This document shows positions 28,682 through 38,268 of a stretch of DNA of 64,000 bases, piece after piece (the first letter of the stretch is position 1; each line of letters begins with the position of its first letter). Below the pieces are notes generated by a model. The model saw only the letters and a list, made by a program, of their open reading frames with translations. It was not told the origin of the DNA and ran no database searches. The position numbers and the translations under genes were made by a program. This DNA is from JAMXLO01 sp963749575 (GTDB lineage: Bacteria; Pseudomonadota; Alphaproteobacteria; Acetobacterales; Acetobacteraceae), in the NCBI GenBank assembly GCA_963749575.1, contig CAVVNM010000001.1, positions 1 through 64,000 of the forward strand. The letters run 5' to 3'.

Positions 28682-29693
28682 ATGAGCATTGCGACGAACA
28701 CTGTGCCGGTGACGATACTCACCGGCTTCCTGGGCAGCGGCAAGACCACGGTGCTGAACCACCTGCTGCGTCAGCCGTCGCTCGCCGACACCGTGGTAAT
28801 AGTCAACGAGTTCGGCGCGGTAGGGCTGGATCATTTGCTGATCGAGCAGGCGATCGAGGACGCCGTGCTGTTGAAGAATGGCTGCATCTGCTGCACGGTG
28901 CGCGGCGACATCGCCGATACGCTCGACGTGCTGTGGCAGCGCCGCGAAGCCGGCGAATTGCCGCCGTTTCGCCGCATTGCGATCGAGACGACGGGGCTGG
29001 CGGATCCCGCGCCGGTCGCGCACGCTTTGCTGGCGGAACCCGGCGCGCGCTACGCCTGCCGGCTGGACGGCATCGTCACCACGGTCGATGCACTGCATGG
29101 CCCGATGGAGCTTGGTCGGCAGCCCGAGGCGCGGCGGCAGGTTGCGATGGCGGATCGCATCCTGCTCACCAAGATTGACCTGGCCAGTTCGGCGCAGATC
29201 GCGGCAAGCGAGGATCGGATTGCCGCATTCAACGCGTCCGCGCCGCTGCGGCATGTTGTCGCCGGCGCCGTCGATGCTGCCGACGTGTTCGATCTGGGCC
29301 CGGACAGCGCGCGGCTGGAACAGTGGCTACGGCCGCTGGAGACCGAGGGTCATCATGGCCACCAGCATCTGCCGTTCCGCCACGGAGATCAGATCGGCTC
29401 GGTGGTGCTGCGTCACGACAAACCCATTGTGTGGACTGCATTGCTGCGCTGGCTCGAGTTCGGTCCTGTCGCTGCATGGCGACAGCATTCTGCGGCTGAA
29501 GGGCATCGTCCGGTTGCAAGACGAAACGCGGCCGATCGTACTGCAGGGCGTGCATCATGTCCTGCATGCGCCGATGTATCTCGAGCGACCCGTTCAGCCC
29601 GAAGGCACCTCTCGCATCGTGCTGATCACGCGCGGTCTGTCCGGAGCAGGACTGCGTGCCAGCTTCGCGACCGCACTCCAATTGACACGGTAA
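28682..29693 (+). CDS. CobW/COG0523-family metal GTPase, frameshifted
   Basis: A CobW-type GTP-dependent metallochaperone or insertase. Walker A is GFLGSGKTT, followed by the family's metal-binding GCICC motif (KNGCICCTVRGD) and a TKID guanine-specificity motif; a His-rich stretch (GHHGHQHLPFRHGD) precedes the C-terminal domain. The frame breaks within about 29450-29475: after ALLRWLEF the protein continues one base later as LHGDSILRLKG and ends in ITRGLSGAGL, exactly the expected CobW C-terminal domain. Skipping one base gives a complete product of 336 residues. Either sequence error or recent inactivation explains it; error is favoured because the rest is intact. An ATG at 28670 is an alternative start. 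Confidence 0.85.
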
Positions 29694-29751
29694 CGGTGGC
29701 TTATGGCATCCAGCCGGCAGCGCAGTATATGGCCGCCGGAGGAAGCTTGCC

Positions 29752-30180
29752 TTGCCTGACGATGTGGTACCGAAGACGCGGCTTGCCGGCGCGGACGCCA
29801 GGACGCGCGAGGCGATCGCCAACCTGCAGAGCGATCTCGCCTATCTGCGCCATCAGCAACACGAATTGCGCTCCAGGTTTCACGGTGAGCTGGCCGTCCT
29901 GGCGCTGCGCATCGAGGACAATGAGCGGCGGGCGATGCGGCGCCGCAGGGTTGCGCGGTGGTGGGCAGTGGTCGCCCTGGCCGTGGCATGGTCCTGGCTA
30001 AGCCGCGGTGCCGTTCGGGAGATGCTCAGCGGTCCGATTGTTCTGCCGGGGCTGGTCATCGTGGTCATGACTTTGCTGGCGGGCATCACGGTCATGGTAC
30101 TCTTCCTGCATAACGCGGCAGACCAGCAGGAGCATCGCGATAGGCATCAGAACTGGTTCCGGCTAACGGAACGGGACTGA
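29752..30180 (+). CDS. Hypothetical membrane protein with two TM segments
   Basis: A 142-residue protein. An N-terminal soluble part of about 70 residues is helical and charged (TREAIANLQSDLAYLRHQQHELRSRF, probably coiled coil), followed by two hydrophobic segments at about 70-85 and 97-120 and a short charged tail. The TTG start at 29752 has GGAGGAAG upstream. No family is recognised. It lies between cobW and the cyclase gene on the same strand. Confidence 0.55.
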   Translation: MPDDVVPKTRLAGADARTREAIANLQSDLAYLRHQQHELRSRFHGELAVLALRIEDNERRAMRRRRVARWWAVVALAVAWSWLSRGAVREMLSGPIVLPGLVIVVMTLLAGITVMVLFLHNAADQQEHRDRHQNWFRLTERD

Positions 30181-30327
30181 CCGGAGCGGAGCGATCCACT
30201 TCCATGGGCACCGTCATCTGCCCGTCCGCCATGATGAGCAGATCGGCTCGGCGGCAGCGATTGCTGGACATCGTCGCTCAAGTCGAGCATCGTTTTGTTG
30301 AGAGAACTGCCAGACTGGAGAGCGGCG

Positions 30328-33300
30328 ATGGATGTCGCCGACTGGTTGCGACAGCTACGTCTCGGACAATACGAGGAAGTGTTCCGTACGAACGACGTCA
30401 CCGCCGTGGTTCTCCCCAGTCTCACTGCGGAAGACCTCAGAGAGCTCGGCGTCTCCTCGGTGGGCCATCGTCGCCAGCTCCTGGACGCAATCGCCGCATT
30501 GCGCACTATTGCGGTGCCGGCAGGCAATCCAACCGAAGCCTTGCGGTCACCGACGATAGACACCTTGGCAACGACCGCCGAGCGCCGCCAGATCAGCGTG
30601 ATGTTCTGTGATGTGGTGGGGTCGACGGCGTTGTCTTCTCGCTTGGACCCCGAGGATCTGAGTGCTGTCACACGCGACTATCAATCTCGCGTAGCTACCC
30701 CGATCGCGCGCTTCGGAGGCTTCATCGCCCGCTACGTGGGTGATGGCGTACTGATTTATTTCGGCTGGCCTGAGGCGCATGAGGCGAATGCCGAGCGGGC
30801 AGTTCGTGCCGCCCTCGCGGTGATTGATGCAATCGGTCAGGCGCCCATCCGATCGGAGGCGCTGCAAGTACGCATCGGAATTGCCACCGGCCTCGTGGTT
30901 GTGGGCGAGCTGATCGGTACGGGCGAGGCACGACAGCAGACGGCAATTGGCGAAACTCCGAATCTTGCCGCTCGCCTGCAAGGTCTTGCCGAGCCCAATG
31001 GCGTTGTGATCGATGCTGCAACACACCGGCAAATCGGTGGTCTATTTACCTGCCGAGAGCTCGGATCGGTCGCATTGAAGGGCCTGCCAGAGCCGGTGCC
31101 GGCCTGGCAGGTAATGGAGCAGGCTACCGTTGAGAGCCGTTTCGAGGCACTGCACCCGGGCACGATGACGCCACTGATCGGGCGCGACGAAGAGTCCGAG
31201 CTGTTGCTCCGGCGATGGCGACAGGCAAAGGATAGCGAGGGACAACTGGTGCTGCTCTCCGGCGAGCCCGGTATCGGAAAGTCGCGCCTGATCGCGGCCC
31301 TGGAAGAGCGGCTCCGCGGCGAGCCGCATGAGACCCTGCGCTATTTCTGCACGCCGCACCATCGGGATAGCGCGCTTTACCCGTTTGTCGCACGGTGGGA
31401 GCAGGATCTGAGGTTCGCCCGCGGCGACTCGCCACAAGAGAGGTTGCACAAGCTCGAGGCGGAGCTCGCCCGAGTGGGGACATCGCTTGAGGATGCCGCG
31501 CTGATTGCCGATCTGCTGTCAGTGCCGGTCGACGATCGCTATCCGACGCTCGATCTCAACCCGCAGCGCAAGAAGGAGAGGATCTTCGAAGCGCTTCTCC
31601 GTGGGCTGGCGAATCGAGCTCGCCGGCAGCCGGTCATCATGCTGTTCGAAGACGCTCATTGGGCCGATGCCAGCTCGCTTGAGCTGCTGGACAAGACAAT
31701 AGGCATACTGACGGACCTGCCTGTTCTGTTGATTGTTTCGCTCCGCCCTGAATTCCAGCCGCCGTGGGTCGGCCTTGCCGTCGCCAGCCTGATCACACTG
31801 AGACGGCTGACTCAAAGGCAGGCGGCGCAACTGGCCGAGCATATCGTGATCGCGCGGGCATTGTCGCCTATGCTGCTCGAACGGATCGTCACACAGAGCG
31901 ATGGCATTCCGCTGTTCATCGAGGAGCTGACCAAGACTGTGCTGGAGGATGCCGGGCAGTCCGGCCGCGGCGCAGCACCGCTGGAAGTTCCGGCTACTCT
32001 ACAAGCCTCGCTGATAGCGCGGCTCGATCGGCTTCCGGCGGCAAAGCAGATTGCCCAGATCGGCGCGGTGATCGGTCGCGCGTTCGCACATACGTTGCTT
32101 GCCGCCGTCGCAACGCTGCCGGAGGCGCAGCTTGTGTATGGTATTGATACACTTGTCGCATCCGGGCTGGCCTTCCGCCGTGGCGTTCCGCCGGACGCAG
32201 ACTACACGTTCAAGCATGCATTGGTGCGGGACGCCGTCTACAGCACCATGCTGCGCAGCCAACGCCAGGAACTGCACGCGCGTATCGGGACGGTCCTGCA
32301 GGAACAATTCCCGCAGATCGTCGGTACGCAACCGGAAATCCTGGCGCACCATTTCAGTCAGGCCGGTGTACTGGATCCGGCGATCGAGTATTGGCGCCGC
32401 GCGGGCGTGCGCAGCGTCGGCCGGTCGGCACACTCCGAGGCGAGCGCTCAGTTCAGGTTCGCGCTCGACCTGCTCGGAAAGCTGCCCCCAGGTGAACTCC
32501 GCGATACACGCGAGCTCGATCTGATGCTCGAACTCGCGGTACCCCTGATTGCGGTCCATGGCTTCGGGGCGCTGCGCGTCGAGGAGTGCGCCCTCAGAGC
32601 AAGCGAGCTTGCGGGCCTGGTCCCCGGATCGCCGAGCCGGTTCGCGGCCCGTCGCCTCGCCTGGAACTCCTGCCTGATGCGCCAGCCGGTTCCGCGGACG
32701 GTCGCCTTGGCGCGGAACCTCATCGAATTGGCCGATCACGAAAAGAGTCCGGCGAAGCTGGCCGTGGCTCACCGGGCATTGGGCTACTCGTTGCTGGTTG
32801 CGGGCCTATTCCACGAGGCCGATGAAATGCTTGCCCGAGGGGCGGCGCTCGCCGACTCCGTCCCGAGTTCGCGAATTCACTGTCTATGGCGAGCATCCAA
32901 GCATGGTCTGCCGGGCCTATGGCGGGCAGGCAAAGATCTCGGCGGGCTTTCCGACGTCCGGAGCGGAACTCGTCGAAGCAGCAGTTGCGTATGTGCGCCG
33001 CGAAGAAAATGCGCACAGCCTTGCCTGGGCACTGGCGGTTGCTGCGCACATCTTCCAGATTCACCATGACGTGGAGGCTACGGCTCGATTCGCCACCGAG
33101 GCGATTGATACGGCGCGCGACCACCACTTGCCGCAATGGCTCGCTCTTGGCGAGCGATCCCTGGGTTGGGCAATGCACCGGCGTGGCAATTTCGCTGCGG
33201 GGCTGAGCCTCCAGCTACAGGGTGTCCGGCGGTGGACCGACACCGGAGCCACGCTGCACACCACTCACTGCGAGGTCATTCTCGCGGATAGCTTTCTTCG

Positions 33301-33688
33301 GCAGGGCCACACTGCGGAGGCGCGCGTCCACCTGGATGCTGCGCGCTCGCATTGCGCGGGCTACGGGGAAGACTACCTCGCCGCGGAAATCGACCGATTG
33401 GAAGCCTTGCTGCTGTACCAAGAGCAGGCGCCAGCCGACAGCGTCGACGAGTGTCTGAGCAGATCCTTGAACACAGCGCGTCGACAAGGGGCCCGCTTAT
33501 TTGAACTCCGTACCGCCACGACGTTCGCGCGAGTGCTGGCCGAAAGGGGCGAGCCACGCAGGGCCGTCGATCTGCTGGCTCCCGTGTATGGCTGGTTCAC
33601 CGAAGGTTTCGACACCGCCGATCTGCAGGAGGCGAAGCTGCTCCTGGATGGGCTTGCGCTCGCCATCCGCAGTGGGCATTCAAACTGA
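30328..33688 (+). CDS. SAM domain-class III cyclase-AAA ATPase-TPR regulator, frameshifted
   Basis: A large multidomain signalling protein. Order: SAM domain (about 1-65, MDVADWLRQLRLGQYEEVF), class III nucleotide cyclase (about 90-270, with metal-binding FCDVVGST and YVGDG), an AAA/NB-ARC-like ATPase (Walker A GEPGIGKS near 311) and a long helical TPR-like C-terminus. The frame breaks at about 32866-32870: ADSVPS in one frame continues as REFTVYGEHPSMVCRAYGG one base later. Skipping one base gives 1119 residues without interruption to GLALAIRSGHSN. The architecture is a known soluble cyclase type in Rhizobiales; ATP versus GTP use and the input signal are unknown. The ATG at 30328 follows GGAG. 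Confidence 0.85.
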
Positions 33689-33708
33689 CGCACCATCCCC
33701 TGGTCTGA

Positions 33709-34581
33709 TCACAGCGGGTCCGCCTCCCGCATTGCCTCGGCCTCGCGCTGCAAAAGCCGGAAGCTGCGCACGCTGAACGGCAGCATCCCCAGGTAGATCA
33801 GGCCGCCAGCCGCCAGTGCCGCCCAAGGGTCAGCGACCAGCACCGCGGCGAACGTGACCGCACCCAGTAGCAGCGGCAGCACGTATTCGTGCGGCACCTT
33901 GAAATTCTTGAAGCTCCAGACCGGCAAGGTGGAGACCAGAAGAAACGCCGTACCGATCAACGCGACTGCGCAGAACAGAGGGTATTGTGCCACGCTCAGC
34001 AGCCAGTCCCAGCCGAGCGACTTTGCCTCCAGACCTAGGAACAGCGGGAACAGCACAACGCCGGCGCCGGCGGGTGCGGGGACACCGGTGAAGAAGTTGT
34101 AGGTGTAGGCTGGGGCCGGCGCACCATCGAGTGCCGCGTTGAAGCGCGCCAGCCGCAGCGCCATGCAGACTGCGAAGATCAGGCAGGGCGTGAAGCCGAA
34201 GCCGCCGGCGCGCTGCAGTGACCAGAGGAACAGGATGAACGCCGGCGCCACACCGAAGCACAGGAAGTCGGCGAGGCTGTCCAGCTCAGCGCCAAAGCGC
34301 GAGGTGGTCTTCAGCAGCCGCGCCAGCCTTCCGTCGAGACCATCGATCGCACCGGCGACGACAATCGCCACCGCGGCCGGACCGTAGCGGCCCTCATGGG
34401 CAAAGCGCATCGCGGTGAGCCCGGCACAGAGACCGATCAGAGTGAGCAGGTTGGGCACGATGCGGTTGAAGGACTGCCCCTTGAAGCGTGGCCGGGCGCG
34501 CGGGCGCAATCGGCGCAGGCGACTGATCGGCGAAACGCGGCCAGGGCCGGTTTGCCATTCGGGACGTGGCGATCCACTCAT
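33709..34581 (-). CDS. pssA: CDP-diacylglycerol-serine O-phosphatidyltransferase
   Basis: A 290-residue integral membrane enzyme that makes phosphatidylserine from CDP-diacylglycerol and serine. The CDP-alcohol phosphatidyltransferase motif is complete (DGRLAR, then eight residues, then G-x3-D-x3-D as GAELDSLAD), and several hydrophobic helices follow. An Arg-rich N-terminal extension of about 35 residues precedes the first helix. The ATG at 34581 overlaps the TGA of psd by 4 bases, so the two steps of phosphatidylethanolamine synthesis are translationally coupled. Confidence 0.95.
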   Translation of the reverse strand: MSGSPRPEWQTGPGRVSPISRLRRLRPRARPRFKGQSFNRIVPNLLTLIGLCAGLTAMRFAHEGRYGPAAVAIVVAGAIDGLDGRLARLLKTTSRFGAELDSLADFLCFGVAPAFILFLWSLQRAGGFGFTPCLIFAVCMALRLARFNAALDGAPAPAYTYNFFTGVPAPAGAGVVLFPLFLGLEAKSLGWDWLLSVAQYPLFCAVALIGTAFLLVSTLPVWSFKNFKVPHEYVLPLLLGAVTFAAVLVADPWAALAAGGLIYLGMLPFSVRSFRLLQREAEAMREADPL

Positions 34582-35249
34582 GACGTCAACTCCGCGATCA
34601 CGGTCTCGCCGCCGATCATGGTCTGGCCGACGGCGACCAGCGGGCGCACACCCTCCGGCAGATAGAGATCCGCCCGGCTGCCGAAGCGGATGATACCGAA
34701 GCGCTGACCGGCGCGCACCGCATCACCCTCACGCAGGTCGCAGACGATGCGGCGGGCGATCATGCCGGCGATCTGCACCACGGCGATCTCGCGGCCATCG
34801 GAGAGGCGTAGCGCAACGGCGTTGCGTTCGTTGTCGTCGCTCGCCTTGTCCAGGCTGGCGGTGAGGAAGCTGCCGTGCCGGTACGCGATGCGGGTGATGA
34901 TGCCATCGGCCGGGACGCGGTTCACGTGGACGTTGAGGATCGACAGGAAGGTGGACACGCGCCAGCGGGGCATGGCGCCGAGACCGAGTTCCGCCGGCGG
35001 CACGGCCGGCGTCACCGAGACCACGCGGCCGTCGGCTGGCGCGATCACCGCGCTCGGCCGGCCAGGCGGCACGCGCTCGGGATCGCGGAAGAAGAACAGG
35101 CAGAACAGGGCGAACAGCAGTCCGAGCCAAGCCAGCCACTGCCCGATCGCCAGCCCGAGCATCACCGCGATCAGGCCGGCCAGTATGAATGGCCGCCCGG
35201 CACGATGCGGCGGGGACAGAACGTGACCGATGTCGTCGACGAGGGACAT
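34578..35249 (-). CDS. psd: Phosphatidylserine decarboxylase proenzyme
   Basis: A 223-residue short-type (archaetidylserine decarboxylase-like) proenzyme that converts phosphatidylserine to phosphatidylethanolamine. An N-terminal membrane hairpin (about 20-55) precedes the catalytic core with APADGRVV and NVHVNRVP, and the self-cleavage site FGSRADLYLP, where the Gly-Ser bond is cut and the serine becomes the pyruvoyl group. The short length and GSR site are typical of the alphaproteobacterial form. It is first in the psd-pssA operon and divergent from the small gene at 35318. Confidence 0.95.
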   Translation of the reverse strand: MSLVDDIGHVLSPPHRAGRPFILAGLIAVMLGLAIGQWLAWLGLLFALFCLFFFRDPERVPPGRPSAVIAPADGRVVSVTPAVPPAELGLGAMPRWRVSTFLSILNVHVNRVPADGIITRIAYRHGSFLTASLDKASDDNERNAVALRLSDGREIAVVQIAGMIARRIVCDLREGDAVRAGQRFGIIRFGSRADLYLPEGVRPLVAVGQTMIGGETVIAELTS

Positions 35250-35317
35250 ACGCAGCGCGGTTTATGGAAGCTTCATCTTGGTGGGGCAAGACTGGCGGCA
35301 GCCAGGGAGCACCCGTG

Positions 35318-35782
35318 ATGCCGTTCGACGCGCCATTCAAGCTAGGGCCATTTTCGGTGGATTCCGAGGGGCGGTTGGCGCCCCGCAAACCGGCCGCGGC
35401 ACCTGCCTTCCTGTTCCGCTGGCACAACCGCGCAGTACGGGCGCGGCTGGATCAGGCCGCTGACGAAACCGGGCGACTAATCCTCCAGGTGACGTTGGCA
35501 CGCGTGCAGAGTTCGGCCAGTGCTTCCGATACGACCCTGCGGCCGCGCAGCTTCGCCCTGCTGCATTGGCTCGAGCGGAAGGTACCGCCGGATTGGCAGG
35601 TGGTCCTCCTGGCCGACCATCGAGTGTGGCTGGAAACCGACCGGCGGATCGATCTGCCCATCACCGCCGCAGGTCTGATCACCGAGATCACTCGCTTCGC
35701 GCTCGATCTCGCGCCTTATCTCGAGCTGATGGACGAGATCGGCCTGACCGTAGCGGATTGCGACGTGGCCCAGCCAAGCTAG
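35318..35782 (+). CDS. Hypothetical protein, 154 residues
   Basis: A 154-residue soluble protein with no recognised family. It contains a compact beta-rich N-terminal half (FRWHNRAVRARL, LILQVTLARV) and a helical C-terminus (LITEITRFALDLAPYLELMDEIGLTV). The ATG at 35318 is supported by GGGAG nine bases upstream; the frame continues further upstream without protein character. It converges with the membrane protein on the other strand, overlapping it by 4 bases. Composition and ribosome site make it a likely real gene. Confidence 0.65.
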   Translation: MPFDAPFKLGPFSVDSEGRLAPRKPAAAPAFLFRWHNRAVRARLDQAADETGRLILQVTLARVQSSASASDTTLRPRSFALLHWLERKVPPDWQVVLLADHRVWLETDRRIDLPITAAGLITEITRFALDLAPYLELMDEIGLTVADCDVAQPS

Positions 35783-36603
35783 CGGTTGAGGAGCAGCCGT
35801 ACCAGCCAGACACAGCCGACAGCGATCGCGCCCGCCAGCAGGCTGCCAGCCAATGGCCCCGCTCGACCTAGCCGGCGCAGGCGCTCCGCCGTGCGCGGTT
35901 GCAGCCAGACCGCCAGCAGAGGCGACAGCGCGGCGGCGTCCACCGACGCGAACCCCAACCGAGGCAACCTTCCGAGGCTGATCACCGCCACGCAGCCGAG
36001 CGCGGCGACGTCGACGGCAACCGGCAGTGCCGCCAGCCCCGGCATCGGCGGCAGGGCGAACATCGCCAGTGCAACCAGACCGGGCACCAAGGCCAGGTTC
36101 ACCCACATCGGCGATGTCCCCGCAACGTGCAGTGCCACAGTCAACGTCAAGCCTGCCAATGCGATGCCCAATGGTTCGAACGCCTTGGCGGTCAGGGCAC
36201 GCGCGACCAGCAGCACTGCGACAGCGACGCCGAGACCGACCGGCCAGTTCGCACGCAATGCCGTCAGATGGCGCGGCGCACCGGACAGCAGCCAGCCGGC
36301 GGCGAGCGCGGCGAGGAGCGCGCCGATCCAGTCCTGGCGGCCAGGACCAAGCCAGCTGCAAAGCAGGCCGATCATCAGGGCGATGACGGCCAGCGCGGTC
36401 AGGTCGTCCGCCGGCGGCTGGGCCGATATCACCCAGAGCCGGCCTGACATTGCATACCAGCCGGCGACCACCCCCGAGCCGCCCGCCGCCGCGCCAAGCA
36501 GCCCGATGCGCAGGAAGCGGCCAACCAGGGCGAGCCCGAGTGCCACGCCGAATGCGATCAGCGGTCCGTGGAATTGCTGCCATTGGGTGAAATGAGTCGG
36601 CAC
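35779..36603 (-). CDS. Polytopic membrane protein of unknown function
   Basis: A 274-residue hydrophobic protein with about eight to nine predicted membrane segments separated by short Arg/Pro loops (for example LIAFGVALGLALVGRFL, VGLGVAVAVLLVARAL). No catalytic or transport motif is recognisable. The start is placed at the GTG at 36603 (VPTHFTQWQQFHGP), since the frame further upstream looks non-coding; the ribosome site is weak, so the N-terminus is uncertain. It is divergent from the cytochrome b561 gene and overlaps the convergent small gene tail to tail. Confidence 0.65.
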   Translation of the reverse strand: MPTHFTQWQQFHGPLIAFGVALGLALVGRFLRIGLLGAAAGGSGVVAGWYAMSGRLWVISAQPPADDLTALAVIALMIGLLCSWLGPGRQDWIGALLAALAAGWLLSGAPRHLTALRANWPVGLGVAVAVLLVARALTAKAFEPLGIALAGLTLTVALHVAGTSPMWVNLALVPGLVALAMFALPPMPGLAALPVAVDVAALGCVAVISLGRLPRLGFASVDAAALSPLLAVWLQPRTAERLRRLGRAGPLAGSLLAGAIAVGCVWLVRLLLNR

Positions 36604-36675
36604 CCGTGCTGCGTGACGCGGTGCCGTCGGTGCGTCAAGCTTGCGCTGTGCAACCGGTATTTCGAGGCAGCATAC

Positions 36676-37338
36676 GTGAGTGAGCGGACCGTGCCGATGC
36701 GCGTATGGGACGCGCCAACCCGCCTGTTCCATTGGGCGATTGTCTTCCTGCTTGGCCTAAGCTGGCTGACCGAAAGCCGCGGCTGGATGGAGCTGCACTT
36801 CCTGTCCGGCTACAGCGTCATCGCGCTGCTGCTGTTCCGCGTGGCCTGGGGCTTTGTCGGCAGCGAGACGGCGCGTTTCTCGCAGTTCGTCAGAAGCCCG
36901 GTCGCGGCGCTGCGGCATCTCGCCCACCTGCGCCGGCGGGAACCGGACACCGAGATTGGCCACAACGCCGCCGGCGGCTGGATGGTGCTGATGATGCTGG
37001 CCTTGCTCGCCGTTCAGGCTGCGACAGGTCTGTGCGCCAACGACGACGGCGACACCGAGGGGCCGCTGTTCGCGTACGTCGGCAAGGACTGGAGCGACTG
37101 GCTGTCGCACATCCACGCGGTGAATTTCAAACTGATCAAGGTTGCCGTGGTCGCGCACATCGCTGCCATCCTCGCCTATGCTGTGCTGAAGCGGCACGAC
37201 CTGGTGCGGCCGATGATCACCGGGCGAAAGCATCTTCCGGACGCGATGACCCCGCCGGCGTTGGTCAGCCCGCTACGTGCGATTGTGCTTCTTGCGGTTG
37301 CAGCAGGGATCGTCGGGCTGTTGGTGAACTCGTTGTAG
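36676..37338 (+). CDS. Cytochrome b561-family protein
   Basis: A 220-residue diheme membrane cytochrome of the Ni/Fe-hydrogenase or DUF4405-like b-type group. The N-terminal signature RVWDAPTRLFHW is diagnostic, and histidines in helices (FHWAIV, LHFLSGYS, HNAAGGW, VAHIAAILAY) are likely heme ligands. Four to five hydrophobic segments are present. A GTG at 36676 with GAGG eight bases before it is preferred; an ATG at 36697 is the alternative. No c-type partner is adjacent, so the electron donor is unknown. Confidence 0.88.
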   Translation: MSERTVPMRVWDAPTRLFHWAIVFLLGLSWLTESRGWMELHFLSGYSVIALLLFRVAWGFVGSETARFSQFVRSPVAALRHLAHLRRREPDTEIGHNAAGGWMVLMMLALLAVQAATGLCANDDGDTEGPLFAYVGKDWSDWLSHIHAVNFKLIKVAVVAHIAAILAYAVLKRHDLVRPMITGRKHLPDAMTPPALVSPLRAIVLLAVAAGIVGLLVNSL

Positions 37339-37343
37339 CGCCG

Positions 37344-38165
37344 TCAGGTGGCGAGGCGCGCGGCCAGGCGCTGGCGGCGCCACTGCATCAGCCGCCAGGC
37401 GGCCTTGGCGGACAGGTCCGAGAGCCGCCCGCGCGGCGGCAGGCCCACCGCCTTGAAGATCATGCCCATGCCGCGCTCGACGTGGCGGAAGCGGTACAAT
37501 GCCACGGTGCGGACCATGTAGGCGGCGGTGCAGCTTGCATGCTGGTACGCCTGTCCTTCCGGCTCGTTGCCGCAGTGCCAGGCATAGGCCAGTTCGTCGT
37601 CCTCGCTTTCGCCGATGCGGCCGGCAGCGATGCGCAGGCGGCGCAACAGGCCGATGTTCTCGCGCGCCAGGTAGCGGCGCATGTGGTCGTAGAACAACTT
37701 GAAGTGACGGAACTCGTCGGCGGCGATGTGGCGGCAGATCTGCTGGAGCACCGGCTCCTTGGTCGCCTCGGCGAGTGCCGTGTAGTAACTGGAGGTGCCG
37801 GTCTCCACCATGCAGCGGGCGATCAGTTCGCCGGTACGCGAGCCGCGGATCGAGGCTTCCGCGTCCAGCGGCAAGTGGAAGCCCGCCTTGTAGCGGGCGA
37901 AGGCGGTCCGGTAGTCCCACGACGGGTCGGCAAGCATCGCCCATTTGCCGAGGGCGTCGCCGTGCTGCACCTCCTCCTCGGCCCAGGTGTCGGCCGCCTG
38001 ACGGAAGTCTGGATCGTCGCCGAATACCCGGTTCAGATAGATGGCGTAGTCGGTGCCGTTCCGCTCCACCATGGCAGCGGCCTTCACCAGAGGGATCAGC
38101 TCGCGGTCCGCCCTCGCGGGGTCGAACCGGTGCCAAGCCACGTCCTCGATGCGCCAATGCTTCAT
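37344..38165 (-). CDS. Ferritin-like diiron protein
   Basis: A 273-residue soluble protein with a complete carboxylate-bridged diiron set: E34, E65-x-x-H68 (EEEVQHGD), E121 (MVETGTSSYY) and E151-x-x-H154 (DEFRHFK). This is the ferritin-like/acyl-ACP-desaturase-type arrangement, so it likely uses O2 in an oxidation or desaturation, but neither substrate nor partner is visible. The ATG at 38165 is chosen; a TTG two codons upstream is possible. It follows the TRAP transporter permease after about 100 bases on the same strand. Confidence 0.8.
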   Translation of the reverse strand: MKHWRIEDVAWHRFDPARADRELIPLVKAAAMVERNGTDYAIYLNRVFGDDPDFRQAADTWAEEEVQHGDALGKWAMLADPSWDYRTAFARYKAGFHLPLDAEASIRGSRTGELIARCMVETGTSSYYTALAEATKEPVLQQICRHIAADEFRHFKLFYDHMRRYLARENIGLLRRLRIAAGRIGESEDDELAYAWHCGNEPEGQAYQHASCTAAYMVRTVALYRFRHVERGMGMIFKAVGLPPRGRLSDLSAKAAWRLMQWRRQRLAARLAT

Positions 38166-38268
38166 GGTCAATCCGCGCTGTGCGAAGCCGTGCCGTCAAG
38201 CTGCCATTGTCCGGCAAGATTTGGAAGGGCGGCGACGATCACGCAACCGTAAGCCTGCACCAAGCCCG

